Shown here in pieces: positions 11,723 through 24,527 of a stretch of DNA of 64,000 nt. The translations under genes were made by a program, and so were the position numbers. Under the pieces are notes generated by a model. The model was given only the letters and a program-made list of their open reading frames with translations, had not been told where the DNA came from and searched no databases. The DNA is from Norana najaformis (lineage: Eukaryota > Annelida > Clitellata > Crassiclitellata > Hormogastridae), in assembly GCA_964023275.1 (NCBI GenBank), contig OZ029919.1:2511001-2575000 (forward strand). Reading direction: 5' to 3'. The first letter of the stretch is position 1. Every line of letters begins with the position of its first letter.

Positions 11723-12389
11723 GAATTAAATTCTCAGGAAATTCCATTTGCACGGCCACACTAGAAACAGTTTATTATTTTCTTGGCCCAGTGACAAAAA
11801 GCTTTTAATTCAAAAATTACTTCAAAATGACGGTGGGCGATTGGTTTTCGCGTAGTGTTTGAGCCGATGTGAAATATCCTTCATTCAGTGGATCCTTTAA
11901 CGCATGTTAATTGTATTCGCTAAATGTCAGTAGATTTTCTAGAAATTGAGCATCTCGTTTGCAAAATTATGGAGGACTCTGAATATCAGAAAATTAGATT
12001 TCCACGGTGAAATGATTTCATTACTAGCCTGCATGTTGCTTGCATTGCTACTGATTTAATTCCTAGCCTGCGTGCTTGCTTGCTTGCATTGCTATTGATT
12101 TCATTGCTAGCCTGTATGCATGCTTGCATTGCTACTGATTCCACTGTTGGCCTGCGTGATTACTGATTTCATTGCTAGCCTGTGTACTTGCTTGCGTTGC
12201 CACTGATTTCACTGCTAGCCTGGGTGCTTACATTTCTTCTGATTTCATTGCTAGGCTGCGTGCTTGCTTGCATTGCTACTGATTTCATTGCTACTGATTT
12301 CGCTGCTAGCCAGCGTGCTTCCTTGCTTTTGATCTGCTATTGATTTCATTGCTAGCCTGTGCGTACTTGCTTGCATTGCTACACCCCTT

Positions 12390-12625
12390 CTTTCTCTTAT
12401 CTGCCTCTGCTCTCCAGCCCCAAACATCACCCACCGTAGCTGCCACGCTGTCTTTCTGCCTGACTCTTGGATCTTGACCCGGAACCGAACCCTTTTGGCT
12501 ATCGATTTTGTTTTGACTGAGCGCCTGTGAATAAGCTGGTCCCCGCGGCGCGGCTTTCGTTGGGCGCTGTAGAAATCTTGGGTTTACGATTACGATTACT
12601 ATAGAAATCTTGGAATTACGATTAC
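12390..12625 (+). mobile_element. Dispersed repeat family 1, plus copy
   Basis: Same body as 700-965, better matching 47075-47282, and ending in ATTACGATTACGATT-type sequence. Confidence 0.7.
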
Positions 12626-12783
12626 GATTTCATTGCTATTGATTTCGTTGCTAGCCTGAATTAGAATTACTGTACTTCAATGAGACGGTGGCTGATCGTT
12701 TTGAACATAGTATTTGAGCCAGTCACTCGTGTCTCTCTCTCTCACTCTGAAATCAATTTTCCTGAAATTTCGATACATGAATA

Positions 12784-12981
12784 AATTCGCACAAAATGGC
12801 GTGCGATGAAAGAATCATTAATATGTGTACGCGAAACTGGATAGATAAATGTTCTTCTGCCGTCTAGCTAATACATTAATTTTTCTAGTTAAATTGCATT
12901 CGCCAGATGGCAGCTGATTTTAGCAGTCCAGCTTCTAATGTTTTATAGATTTTTTCATCGCTCGCCATTTTGTGCGAAGAA
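12784..12981. mobile_element. Inverted-repeat (MITE-like) element, copy 2
   Basis: Same arms as copy 1; the right arm (TTTTTTCATCGCTCGCCATT) is the best mirror of the left. The interior shares TTCTAGTTAAATTGCATTCG with copies 1, 3 and 4. Confidence 0.75.
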
Positions 12982-13534
12982 ATGAAATTTTCAGGAAATT
13001 CCATTTGCACGGCCACACTAGAAACAGTTTATTGGTTTTCGCGTAGTTTTTGAGCCGATGTGAAATATCCTTCATTCAGTGGATCCTTTTACGCATGTTA
13101 AATTGAATTCGCTAAATGTCAGTAAATTTTTTTTAGAAATTGAGGATCTCGTTTGTAAAATTATGGAGGACTGTGAAGATCAGAAAATTTGATTTCCACG
13201 GCGAAACTGATAACAATTGATTTTTTATCTGTTAGGCCCTATCTATTTGTCTGCCTTATTATGAGCTCTACATATATGGTGAGGCAAACATTACTCATAT
13301 TTATGTCTTTGTGCTGTTTGTCATTGAAAGGGGCTATATGAATGTATAGTAACTTGCTTTTTTGTTGATGTCTATCTAGATTGGTTTGCATCCGGAGAAG
13401 TCAGGTGATCTTCAAGTGTTCCTCATCCTCTTCTCACAGGACAGTCGCCAGAACGCAGCTACGGTAAGCGTAGATATTTTTTCCTCCCCAACTCCTTCTT
13501 CTGGATCTTTTTCAATGCAGCTCTCTCTCCTCAG

Positions 13535-13675
13535 AAAATCGCACAAAATGGCGAGTGGTGAAAGAATCATGATAAATGATCTTAATGATTCTAGTTAAAT
13601 TGCATTCGCCAGATGGCTAATCCAGCTTCTAGTTTTTTGTGAATTCTTTCATCGCTCGCCATTTTGTACGGAGGA
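13535..13675. mobile_element. Inverted-repeat (MITE-like) element, copy 3
   Basis: Arms GCACAAAATGGCGAGTGGTG and TTTCATCGCTCGCCATTTTG; interior shortened. Part of a block of about 0.95 kb duplicated at 14400-15000. Confidence 0.75.
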
Positions 13676-13961
13676 ATCAGATTTTCAGGAAATTTTTTAT
13701 GCGCCGCCACACTAGAAACAATTTTCTGGCCCCTGTGACATATCATTCAGTGGAACCTTTTACCCATGTTGAACTGTAATCGCGAAATGTCTGTCAGAGT
13801 AGATTTTTTAGAAATTCAGCGTGTTATTAATGTGTAATTGTTTGCTTGATGTCTACCGAGATTGGTGCTCTTGTAAGGTATCGTTTAGTTTAGATCTTCA
13901 TTCATTCCCAAGCTTGCTTGCCTGTGCGTAAGTGCTTGCTCTCATCATCAGTCCAAGGGTC

Positions 13962-14160
13962 AGAGAGAGAGGGAGAGAGAAGAGAGAGGGAGAGAGAAGA
14001 GAGAGGGAGAGAGAAGAGAGAGGGAGAGAGAAGAGAGAGAGAGGAGAGGGAGAGAGGGAGGGAGAGAGAGAGAGGGAGAGAAGGGAGAGAGGGATGGAGG
14101 GAGAGAGGGATGGAGAGAGAGAGAGGAGAGAGAGAGAGAGGAGAGAGGAGAGAGAGAGAG
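13962..14160. repeat. GA-rich low-complexity tract
   Basis: Interrupted GA/GGA repeats. It is flanked by TCAGTCCAAGGGTCAGAGAG and GCGAGCCGAGCCTAGTAGTC, which lie directly adjacent in the duplicated copy at 14890-14930, so the tract expanded in one copy only. Confidence 0.85.
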
Positions 14161-14499
14161 CGAGCCGAGCCTAGTAGTCATTGGTTTGAAAGTGTCTATC
14201 TCTGTCTCTCTCTTTCTTGTGTATGTATGCTGTTTTTCACATATGTGGGGGGAGAGAGAGTCCTTCAACTGAAATAACAAGCGTGCTTGCTTGCATGAAT
14301 GATTTCATTGCTAGCCTGCATGTTACTTGCATTGCTACCGATTTCATTGCTAGCCTGCATTCTTGCTTTCTCTCTCCGTGTCTCTCTTTCTTCCTTTCTT
14401 TTTTCCCTTTAAGAGCTGAGATTTTTTCCTCCCAACTCTTCTTCTTCCGGATCTTCTTCATAGGCATCAATGCAGCTCTCTCTCTCTCTCTCTTCAGAA

Positions 14500-14652
14500 A
14501 ATTCGCACAAAATGGCGAGTGGTGAAAGAATCATAATAAATGATCTTAATGATTCTAGTTAAATTGCATTCGCCAGATGGCACATGGTTTTTAGCAATCC
14601 AGCTTCTAGTTTTTTGTGAATTCTTTCATCGCTCGCCATTTTGTACGGAGGA
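14500..14652. mobile_element. Inverted-repeat (MITE-like) element, copy 4
   Basis: Very similar to copy 3 and in the same context (TGCAGCTCTCTCTC before; GGAGGAATCAGATTTTCAGG after), as expected from a local duplication. Confidence 0.75.
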
Positions 14653-15237
14653 ATCAGATTTTCAGGAAATATCATTCAGTGGATCCTTTTACCCATGTTG
14701 AACTGTAATCGCTAAATGTCTGTCAGAGTAGATTTTTTAGAAATTCAGCGTGTTATTTCCACGGCGAAATGTGTAATTGTTTGCTTGATGTCTACCGAGA
14801 TTGGTGCTCTTGTAAGGTATCGTTTAGTTTAGATCTTCATTCCCTTCCACGCTTGCTTGCCTGTGCGTAAGTGCTTGCTCTTACCATCATCAGTCCAAGG
14901 GTCAGAGAGCGAGCCGAGCCTAGTAGTCATTGGTTTGAAAGTGTCTATCTCTGTGTCTCTCTTTCTTGTGTATGTATTGCTACTGATTTAATTGCTAGCC
15001 TGCATGTTGCTTGCACTGGTACCGATTTCATTGCTAGCCTGCATTGCTACTGATTTTAATTGCTAGCCTGCGTGTTTGCTTTCTCTCTGTGTCTCTCTTT
15101 CTTCCTTTCTTTTTCCCTTTACGAGCTGTTTGTCATATGTGTAATCGTTTGCGTTATGTTGATGTCTACCTAGATTGGTTTGGATATGGAGACGAGTGAC
15201 GATCTTCAGCTGGATAGAGACCCGTGTCCAGACAGAA

Positions 15238-15814
15238 CCTAACAGGATAAAGCAGCATAAGCTAAGTAAGAAGTTCCAAGGCCGGAGAGGCTCTCTCTCT
15301 GTGTGTGTGTCTCTCTCTCTGTCTAAGTCTTCATCTCTCTCTCTCTGTCTAAGTCTTGAAAGCCATCGACTGCGACGCAGTCGATGACCTTGAAAGACTT
15401 AGTTTATTTTGGCAGTTTATTTTGGCTCGGCTCTCTCTCTCTCTTTCTCCTCCTCTTCCTCCCTCTCTCCTTGGCACTTTGCCAAGTCTCTCTCTCTCTT
15501 TCTCCCTCCCTCTCTCTTCCTCTTCCTCCCTCTCTCCTTGGCAAAGTGCCAGAGAGAGAGGGAGAAAGAGAGACTTGGCAAAGTGCCAAGGAGAGAGGGA
15601 GGAAGAGGAGGAGAAAGAGAGAGAGAGCCGAGCCGAAATAAACTAAGTCTTTCAAGGTCATCGACTGCGTCGCAGTCGATGGCTTTCAGAGAGAGAGAGA
15701 TGAAGACTTAGACAGAGAGAGAGAGGCTCTAGACACAGAGAGAGAGACACAGAGAGAGAGAGAGCCTCTCCGGCCTTGGAACTTACTTAGTTTATGCTGC
15801 TTTATCCTGTTAGG
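15238..15814. repeat. 577-bp inverted repeat (palindrome)
   Basis: The left arm starts CCTAACAGGATAAAGCAGCA and the right arm ends with its reverse complement, symmetric about 15526. The arms include matching CT/GA-rich tracts, and smaller palindromes are nested within each (CATCGACTGCG/CGCAGTCGATG at 15364-15386 and 15659-15681; CTTGGCA/TGCCAAG repeats near the centre). Small indels distinguish the arms. Short open frames within are products of the symmetry and not genes. Confidence 0.95.
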
Positions 15815-16029
15815 CCCTTGATCCTTTCAGTTGACGAATTGGCCAGCGATTGCAGGACTTGCCCGGGTCGTTACACGCAGCCGTTTCGTCGAATACAGCA
15901 GCTCTTCCTAAAAACTGAAGAATACCAACAAACAGTAGTAGACCGGAAAATAAAAATAAGAAATGAGCGAGTGAATGAATAAATTATTGAAAACCATTTT
16001 GCAATGACTATTTTCGGCTTATTAGTCAA

Positions 16030-16700
16030 AATATACACCCCTTTGCCTAAGATGCATCCACACAAGTGCATATAAACATTAAATACACATGAACAAGCGC
16101 TACACTAGGCCTCTATTAATCACCCCTTTGCCTTAGACTTAAATTATGCGCACCTATATTCCAAACTTAGATGCTTCAGTTAATCACACACAAGCACATA
16201 TATAAATACACACGAACAAGCTTAAACATGCTTGAAATTAACCCTAGGCTTATCAATTTATAAAGCACCCCTTTGACTTAGACTCTTCAACTAACCACAC
16301 AGAAACATACTAGCCCATATATACTATCAATTTATATAGCACCCCTTTGCCTCTATACGCTTCAGTTAAGCACACAAAAACACAAGCGCATATATACTTC
16401 CAACTACATTCATTTTATATAGCACTCCTTTGCCTAAGATGCTTCAATTAAGCACACATAAGCACACATAAGCAATCAATCGATTTATATAGCATCCCTT
16501 TGCCTTAGACTTAAATTATGCACACCTATATTCCAAATGATGCTTCAGTTAAGCACATACAGGCACATATATTCTCTGTAAATACTCACTGGGCTTATCA
16601 ATTTATATAACACCCCCATTGCCTTAGAATCTTCAATTAAGCACACACAAGCGCATATATATTCAATGTATGTGGCAACCCTTTGCCTTAGACTCTTCAG
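16030..16700. repeat. Degenerate array around CACCCCTTTGCCTTAGAC
   Basis: About nine recurrences of CCCCTTTGCCT-like sequence, often followed by TCAATTAAGCACACACAAGC and CATATAT, at irregular spacings of 65-145 bp. A further copy is near 17400. 16700-17110 shows nothing more. Confidence 0.6.
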
Positions 16701-17490
16701 TTAATATTTTCAATAGTTTTACCATATATCTCAGGCGGATAAACAATTTCACTGTATCTACACAACAATGAAGTGTGCATGGCATACACTCTTCAATTAA
16801 GCACACACAAGCGCATATAGGCCTACACTCTAAATACTTGATAATGATACTAATTAATGCGTGAATAAACAATTTGCTTTCTTGGCCTTGCAAAAACAGA
16901 GATTGGAAAATAAAATTAAAAGGCTGTGAAGCAAGGAAGCAAGTAAACATTTAAAGACATTGAAACTGAATTGAGTGAATGAATAAGTAAATGAAAAACC
17001 ATTTTGCAATGACTATTTTCGGATGCGTTTACAATAGACGATAGGTCTAGGGTGGCTCTTGCAAGAGGTTCCACTTTTGAGTAGATAACCTGAAGAGGCG
17101 CTAAATAACACACCTGCCTCCAGCATATCCGTCAAGCATTCAACTGTCTTGATGCAGAAACCTTCCCACTGTTAATAGTATATCTGCGTAATTATCTCGT
17201 CAATGTCAACGGTATCTACATAACATCTACGTGTATTCATTACGACAAGAATTCAAGCGCTTGGAACCGTGTGTACAACTAAGGCATGGACTCTTCAATT
17301 TCAATTAAGCACTCGCAAGCGCACATATTCTAAATACATATACTCTTTAAACGGGCTTGAAATTAGCACTAGGCCTATATACATATATATAATCAATTTA
17401 TATAGCACCCCTTTGATATTTGTATACATATGTATCGACACTTACCAAGACGAAGGCCTTGGAATGTTAAGCGCTTTTTCACTTCTCAGG

Positions 17491-17609
17491 CTTTCTGTCG
17501 CTTCAGTCACGGCCTCGCTTCTCCAGTCGACCAAAAATCCTCCTTCGAATCGCCCGAGTTCTTCTTCAGCTCGCTGCAGACCGTCCGAGCGAAGACTCTA
17601 TCGATTCGC
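17491..17609 (+). other. Possible exon of unknown gene
   Basis: A 119-bp stretch between a good acceptor (TTTTTCACTTCTCAG) and a good donor (GCCCA|GTAAGT). Open in at least two frames. Higher GC than its surroundings. The product is not recognised and no partner exons were found, so this is weak. Confidence 0.15.
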
Positions 17610-19339
17610 CCAGTAAGTAATAAGCCGCAGACGTCTCCCCGTCTCCGTTCAAGCTTCGGACTGACATTACGCACATAAAGTTCAAGCCCCACCTACTGCA
17701 TGCAAATCGCCTGAAACAGATAGGTGTGTCTTGTGACTTGTTCGCCAATTCGAGGGTCACGGTTCACTGACCACACACAAGTTCAAGGGATGAAGACAGC
17801 AAACGTTCTGCCTCAACACAATACCACTTGAGTTCGTATTTTCCCACCTTAGTGATCGCACTCTCATCTTTACCGGGTATATATATAACCATATATATGG
17901 TATATATATGGTATATATACCGGGTATATATAGGTCACATGCAATACATCATTTATTCAGTGCCGAAATATAATGACAGCGCATCAACCGAAGGCGCTGA
18001 GCAATTTCGCGTTCAAGCCAATCGAATACCATGCCACACAATATATCTGAGAGCAGTTCAAACAAACCTTAACAATTGTGACAAATGACTCCTCTCATTT
18101 TGACTATAACATTCTCATTCACTTTCCATCAATACTGGTATAGATTTTGGTTTAACTAAAATGATCTGTTTTATTCATTAAACCGTTGCTACTAGAAGCC
18201 GCTACATAACCGTTCGATTATATTACCTTACTTTAACTCACCCATTCAAACGATAAAACAATTTTAACTTTAAAAATTAAATGAGCGCCACCCCTACATC
18301 TCACTTGTGGCATATGCGAAAATTTACTTTACTATCCCCATAAAATAACATCTTCCTCATACATTTCACTTCTTCCAGTGGGTCTTTTTTGGTCTCCCTG
18401 ACTCGGTTTTTGTGTGGCGCTGAAAAATTTCGGAAGTTTACATTTACGTATGCCCCACTGCTTCAGACTACCACCCCAACCCCCTCAATTAAAAACGGAT
18501 CGGCGGTCATCCAGCTGAGACAGAGCGGTAAAATTAGTGTATGTAGGCAGGTGCAACACGCAGCTGGCTTTGGCGGACTCGCGCCGAAATCTGAGACCAG
18601 GTGCGCTGTAGGATGGGCAGGAAACGATGGATAACTAGGCCTGCATGCAAACCGAGAACCTAAGCTTACTAAATTAGAAATGGCGCCAACAAGTCTATTC
18701 GCACCTGCATGCAGCACACGTGCGTCCTGCCTAATCCGAACCAACTCCAGATGACAGACGGATAAAGGAGGAATGTAAAGGAGTGGTCAATTCGTGTATG
18801 GAAGTCGAGTTACCAGCGTTGATCTAATTGTTTTTAGAAACTGTGCTGCCACCTACCTGGAAGGTAAACGGCAAATCCTGCGATGCGCTGGTTCTGTGTC
18901 CCGAATATTGGGAATTTGGAAGTCATACACTGTCGGCTCAAGGGCCTAAAGAAAATTAAATAAGCGCATCCCTTACATCTCACTTGTGGGATACGAGAAA
19001 CTACTTTACTTCTGAGACTATCCCCATAAAATACACATCTTTCTCATACATTTCGCTTCTCCCGATGGGTCTTTTAACGCCATTGTATAAGTTGGTCTCC
19101 CTTACGCGGCTTTCGAGTGGCGCTGAGAAATTTTGGAAGTTACATTTACATATATCCCAGTGGGCGGATTCAGCTAGAGCCGCCCACTCTTGGTTATGTG
19201 CCTACGCCTCTCAGTCCAGATCCGTGCATGGCGGACTGTGAGAATGTGGCGCGAAAAATGCTCTTGCCCCCACGCAAACAATCCTGGAGCTGCCACCGAT
19301 ATATCCTTCTAGTTCAGGCTATTTCCAATTTACAAGACA

Positions 19340-19810
19340 TCGGAGGGCATACAGATCTGAGAATTCATCGGGCGAGATCCGTCATCACGGCGGCCGGTAT
19401 GAATGCGTACCACGCTATTTAAGGTCTCCGTGTAGGACCAAGCTAGCCCGAGATTAAACCCTCTTAAATATAATCACTATCGGTACATGAACCCGCAAAT
19501 GCTCATGCACAGAAGCGCCCGACAACATCTTAACGTGAGGCTCAATTATTCTACCTACGTAACGAAAACACAAAATTAGCGTCCAACAGATGAGTTAGAA
19601 ATAACAATAAAAATTCAATGGGGCTGGAGACAAAGATAAAACCTATTTTTGTTATAAATTTGGCCAAATTCCTCATCCTAAATGCCTTAGCAGATGCGCT
19701 GTTGACAGCCGACCGTCTACCAGCTGGCCTGGTGATACGTCACTTCCGGCAGCTACAACTGCCGAAAGCCCAACAGACGGCAGCGCTTTCTCTAGTTCTT
19801 CTATTAACTC
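19340..19810 (+). mobile_element. Dispersed repeat family 2, long copy
   Basis: Second long copy, diverged from 7170-7670 by substitutions and small indels. The sequence 17110-19340 and 19810-22140 has no other recognised feature except the candidate exon at 17491-17609. Confidence 0.75.
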
Positions 19811-22145
19811 GTTGTTGATTGCTAATGATTTATTATTGTTATCCAGTTGCGAACGTCTTTAGAATACATGTCATTATTAACCAGTTAGAAACTTCTAGAG
19901 CGCCAGTGTCTAATACACAAGGCATCAACCGAAAGCGAAATGTTACGATTTCGCCTAAACTACATTACACCGAACGCGAACGTTACCAAGTTCTTCTCAG
20001 TCGCTTCTTTTCTTTTTTCTCTTCTCGTCTATATTGGATTTATATAGCTCTATTCAGCCTGCACAGGTATGTATACCCTCAAAACAGGACGACAGCAGCC
20101 GATCTACGTGCGTACCTGCCTGACCCTCAGTCTGAACTTTCACTCATCTCGTGAACGAGGCCTACATTAACGAGCTTCTTCACTGACAACCCGATTACCC
20201 TGGACAGTCTCTGATCTACACGTCGTTGGTCAAAATATCTACAGACCCTCATTAGTTTCCAAACCACCCATGTAAAAGTACACCATTCATAAGAAAATCA
20301 CAACAACTCACTCAAATGTGATGTCTTGAACGAACGAGTGATACTAACTACATGTATTTACAAACCAAGATCTAAATTGCTGTAGTATGTACGTATGTCT
20401 AAGAGTGCATGTACAATATGTATGTATGTGTGCACACGTACTGGTGTATCTAGCCATTTTTATAGCGCCTCTGGGACCGTCTCAAAGGTGTTCCTTGCCG
20501 GCCTCAACGATGTCATAGTTTGCTAAGAACAAATAGTTCATTTGCAGGCAAATGATGCTCAAAGCGTGGGAAAAGTCTTTAGTACCAGGCTCTCGCACAC
20601 AGAACCAAACAAACGGAATCTTGACCCCCGATACCTTCGCTCACTGGGTCCACCCTGGGCCCATGGCTTCCTAGGCAGCCACGTTACTTGGGCCCATACG
20701 CGCCCATAGCTGGTCACCAGTTGTTCAATGCGAGCCCAACTTGGACCCAATACATATGACTATACATACGTCTGTGAAGGCAACGAATTACACAGTAGGA
20801 TTTGAATTTTATCACAAAACAAAGCTACACGGTAAACGAAGTTGCAGCAAGATGGACAGATCGCTTTTTTAAAAACAGCAACATTTCTCAGAATCATTTA
20901 AAACAACAAACTTGTCAAAAAGAATTTTGATTATCTGTTACGATTGAAACAAGCAAAACAAAATTGAAGCCCACGACTGAGCAGCAGAGAAATGTGACTA
21001 CCATGTATATCATTCAGGTACAGTGACACAAAACTAGACATAGAACTTGGAACATGTTCCCACACCACGCAGCCTTGACGTCTACCCATTCGAACGTAAG
21101 GTAAAGTAAGCATCCATTACACATCTCGGCCAACACTCTTTCTCAGAAGGTTAGTCCTCTGGTTGCAGAAGCTTCTGGCTTAAGCACACACTTGGCAACA
21201 GCCAGCAAACAACTAAACAACCATCTGGATGAATCAGGAGCTCACATTGGTACAGCTACAGACTGTGAAAGAGTAAATGTAATAAAAAATGTAATACATA
21301 TATAGAGCGCCATTTTATGGAAACTACACACAAGTCCTAAGTATACGTGGTGTATTTTAACAAAACAAGCAGGCTTTCTGTTTGACTTTATTCTAAGCAT
21401 GGATGGATTTTACCTCCAGATCAGGATAAAAACCCAAACTGTAGCAGCAGAACGGTTTCTATGTACAAAACAAAAGCTAGCGATACTTCTCCATACTTAA
21501 GAATCTACTCATTACCCAAGTTTCTCAACTCGATACTCGTGTTCTTCAACTCAGTTCTGGAAAATCTACTCAAAACTTCAGGATCTTTGAGAGTTACTAG
21601 TTTTTCAGCTCAATACTCAAAAATCTCTGCTCAGCACTCAAGTTTTTTGACTTGACACTTGAATGGAAATAATCCTACATGTCTGCCCTGTATCTTTGTC
21701 TCTATGAGATTTCAGTCAGCCGATTTTTGCAGTGCCATATAACTGTTTCTCTACGAGCGTGACTAGCACTTTCCCAATGAACATTAACAGCCATTCAATT
21801 AAAATGCAGGAAAATATTATTTACAAAATATGGATCATCAGAATTTTAAACATTCACGCACAATGCACACACATTAACAATGTAGTTATTTTGGAAGTGG
21901 TTGTCTCAACAGTAACTCCTCTCTAGCTGGCCAGGGCCACTGCTCTTCATTCTAACTACGAAGATGGTAGTATATCTTGTGCTACTCAACACCTGTAGTA
22001 CGAAAACAGAGCATCACAAATTAGTCAGCATTTGCTACATAACGACATTTGAACAGGTGTCTGAAGGACATCTTCTGGTAAGCACATATTTTTAAAGTCA
22101 AGTTCAATAGTTCAGTGAAGAAATGCAAATTATTAACTACTTCAT

Positions 22146-22176
<31 letters not shown>

Positions 22177-22186
22177 TATTATTATG
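22146..22186. repeat. TTA trinucleotide microsatellite
   Basis: (TTA)n with single interruptions. 19810-23667 otherwise holds no recognised gene. Confidence 0.9.
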
Positions 22187-22763
22187 ATTTTCACCCATAG
22201 GATAAAATCCTGAGGGAGCAAAGAATCTACTCTATAAAAGGGAGAGTGTAGCTTTGGAATGGATAATCTTCACAGATGTCTGCTATTTGGACATACTCTG
22301 AAACACGGTCACATCCAAACCACAGGATGAAAGCTGATAATTATTATTATTATTAGGGGCCTATTACTATTATTATTATTTCACCCAAGGCAGTGATGAC
22401 CTTTCAGGAATGAAAATACAAGTCTAATAAAGTTAAACATCCAAAAATTCTAACTACCAAACTAGGTTACAAAGGCAAGCTGACCAATTCCACAGATCTA
22501 TCTCTTGCCCCCAGGATCCATCCAAAGCAGTGGCCATGGCTTGCTCAGGCTGAGTTGCTGCTGAGGTAGACTGTTACCTTAAGGCACTAGTTGGTGCCAA
22601 CCCTTTGGACGTACAACTGAGGCTGTCCAGGGTCATCGTAAAAACAAATCAAATCACACTCGAAACAATGAACAACACAGGGGTCCGACTGAATAACATA
22701 CTAAGCAGCATTTACGCTAAACACACTACCTCCTCGAATTGGAAAGAGTCATTTACTTGGTAT

Positions 22764-22769
22764 TTTATT
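22764..22769 (-). terminator. Candidate poly(A) signal of teneurin
   Basis: AATAAA on the minus strand about 900 nt after the teneurin stop. It is the first canonical hexamer found downstream by eye. No cDNA support. The sequence 22770-23667 would then be 3'UTR; it shows no other feature. Confidence 0.3.
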
Positions 22770-23667
22770 TGCAGTGCTATCAAAGTTTTGTCGGGATACC
22801 TACAATCTTTTTGCGACAAATGCATTGGCGCTCGTACAAAAAATCCACAAAAGCGATTAGCGTGATCAAACACATCACCAATTCAGAATGAGAAACGATG
22901 GTAGAAGCTACAAAATGATTTTAGAAATATCATCTTGAAATGTCCCTTTACAAATGTTCCAACACACACATTGGACTTAAATTAAAAAAAGTATTAGAAA
23001 TCTAATATTGCAGTCAGGTTCAGAATAAATTCAAGGCCAAGAAAATTTACGCAGAACAAAATGACGAATACCAGCTTTTCTAGAAGCAGTATAAATACTA
23101 CTTACACCCTTAATAAGAAATTTACTTAGAATACATTACGTGCCTGTTTTGATTCACTTTCTGGGATTACAGTACTGAACTTTTAACCTCTGCAGACGAA
23201 ACATCAAAGCATTTGCATAGCACCCTCGAATACCCTTCAATACCCAATATGTTTTGTGCAGCATGCCCAGCATTACGCCCCACAGTCCGGTCCTGTGCAT
23301 AATTTACTGAAGTTTGCTTAGGTTCTTTCTGCAGAACACACCTGGTACAACCATTTCTTTTAAGCTTTGGGTTAGCAAAGCAGTCAGTCTTCGTGGAGTG
23401 CAGTTAAACCACCTGAAAAAGCAGATGATCATTCATCGGCCACAAGTTACAATTCTCCAACAGAAATATTCACAGTGGAATTAAACTCCTTCAGCATATG
23501 TTAACAGTGATCACAATTCAGCAACACGTGGACAACACCGTCCGCAAGAAAGATCTTCATATCAGAGAGCAGGAACTTTTCTTCGATCGACACTCTTGCA
23601 CGAAAAACGAACAATAAGATGTATGAAAGAAACTTTGGCCCCTTAAACTAACATGACTTAGAAATTA

Positions 23668-24527
23668 TCACCTTTTGATTGGCACAAATTTTATATTTTT
23701 CGGATCGTCTGCGATTTCTGTACAGTTGCTAACGTCCCGAATATACACAGCACCCATGTTTGCGACACGGCCGCTGCTTAGGAGTTCATCTTGCTGTTGT
23801 TTAGTCCAGATGTTGATCGTTTGCTTGTTGCTCTGCAGCAGTTCTCTCTCGATGAGCCAGGCGGCATCGACAGCTCGCCTCTCTGCTTCCTTCAGGATTC
23901 TCCGCTTTTCTGAAGCGACAGTTGTGCCGTAACGCACGTTCACTGAAGCGTGATCGCTGCGGAGCAGAACATCGATGTACTTTGGATTTTCTGCCGCCTC
24001 CTTGGAAACTGTAACATTGAGGCCATGAATTACTGAACCACCAGGTGGAATGCCGAGATTTCGTAAGTCTTCAGCCGCCTCTTCCAACTGTGACTTAACA
24101 AAATAGTTCATGCTGTGTCCACGAGACGTCAGCCGAATGCCAACGGTGTATGAATTGTTCAGCAGGATCGTGGACAGGTTGGCGAGAGAGCTGTTAGCTG
24201 ATTCGAGAGAGTGGACTGCAACAAGACCGTTCGCTTGAACTGAGATCACGACTCCGGCCGAAAACAGATACGAAGTTGGCGTAAACGTCTTGCCAACATT
24301 TGTCTCTTTTTCTGGATCGACAGTAATGCGGGAACGAGGGACAGTGGAGAGTTCGACGACGTTCTCCATGTCTTGTTCGAAGGCACAGTGAAAGGCAGAA
24401 ACCGTGGACAGCAGGTGATATCGGTTCTTGTTCGTGTTGTCTCTCGGATGAATTTCACCCTCAAAGTTAACCGCAGGAACAAGGCTGTCGTAATCATAGC
24501 CCAAAACAGCAAGCCAGTCTTTTATAC
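23668..24527 (-). CDS. tenm: Teneurin exon 25: C-terminal Tox-GHH/TCAP-like region and stop, residues 2399-2684
   Basis: Acceptor ACTGTTTTAG, phase 1. Contains the antibiotic-binding-like region, then [19 protein letters not shown], which aligns with the conserved block before TCAP, and a TCAP-like end (ELLSSGRV to NIKFVPIKR). TGA at 23668-23670. Basic clusters EKRR and ERR could serve as processing sites. There is no terminal Gly-Lys/Arg amidation signal. A histidine pair of the type that names the Tox-GHH family is not seen. Confidence 0.94.

Noticed and set aside
15356..15711. Several 85-100 aa ORFs on both strands
   Set aside because: Products of the CT/GA-rich palindrome; the same peptide appears on both strands by symmetry.
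22605..22865. 86-aa plus-strand ORF
   Set aside because: No recognised motif, no promoter, lies in the probable 3'UTR or downstream region of teneurin on the other strand.
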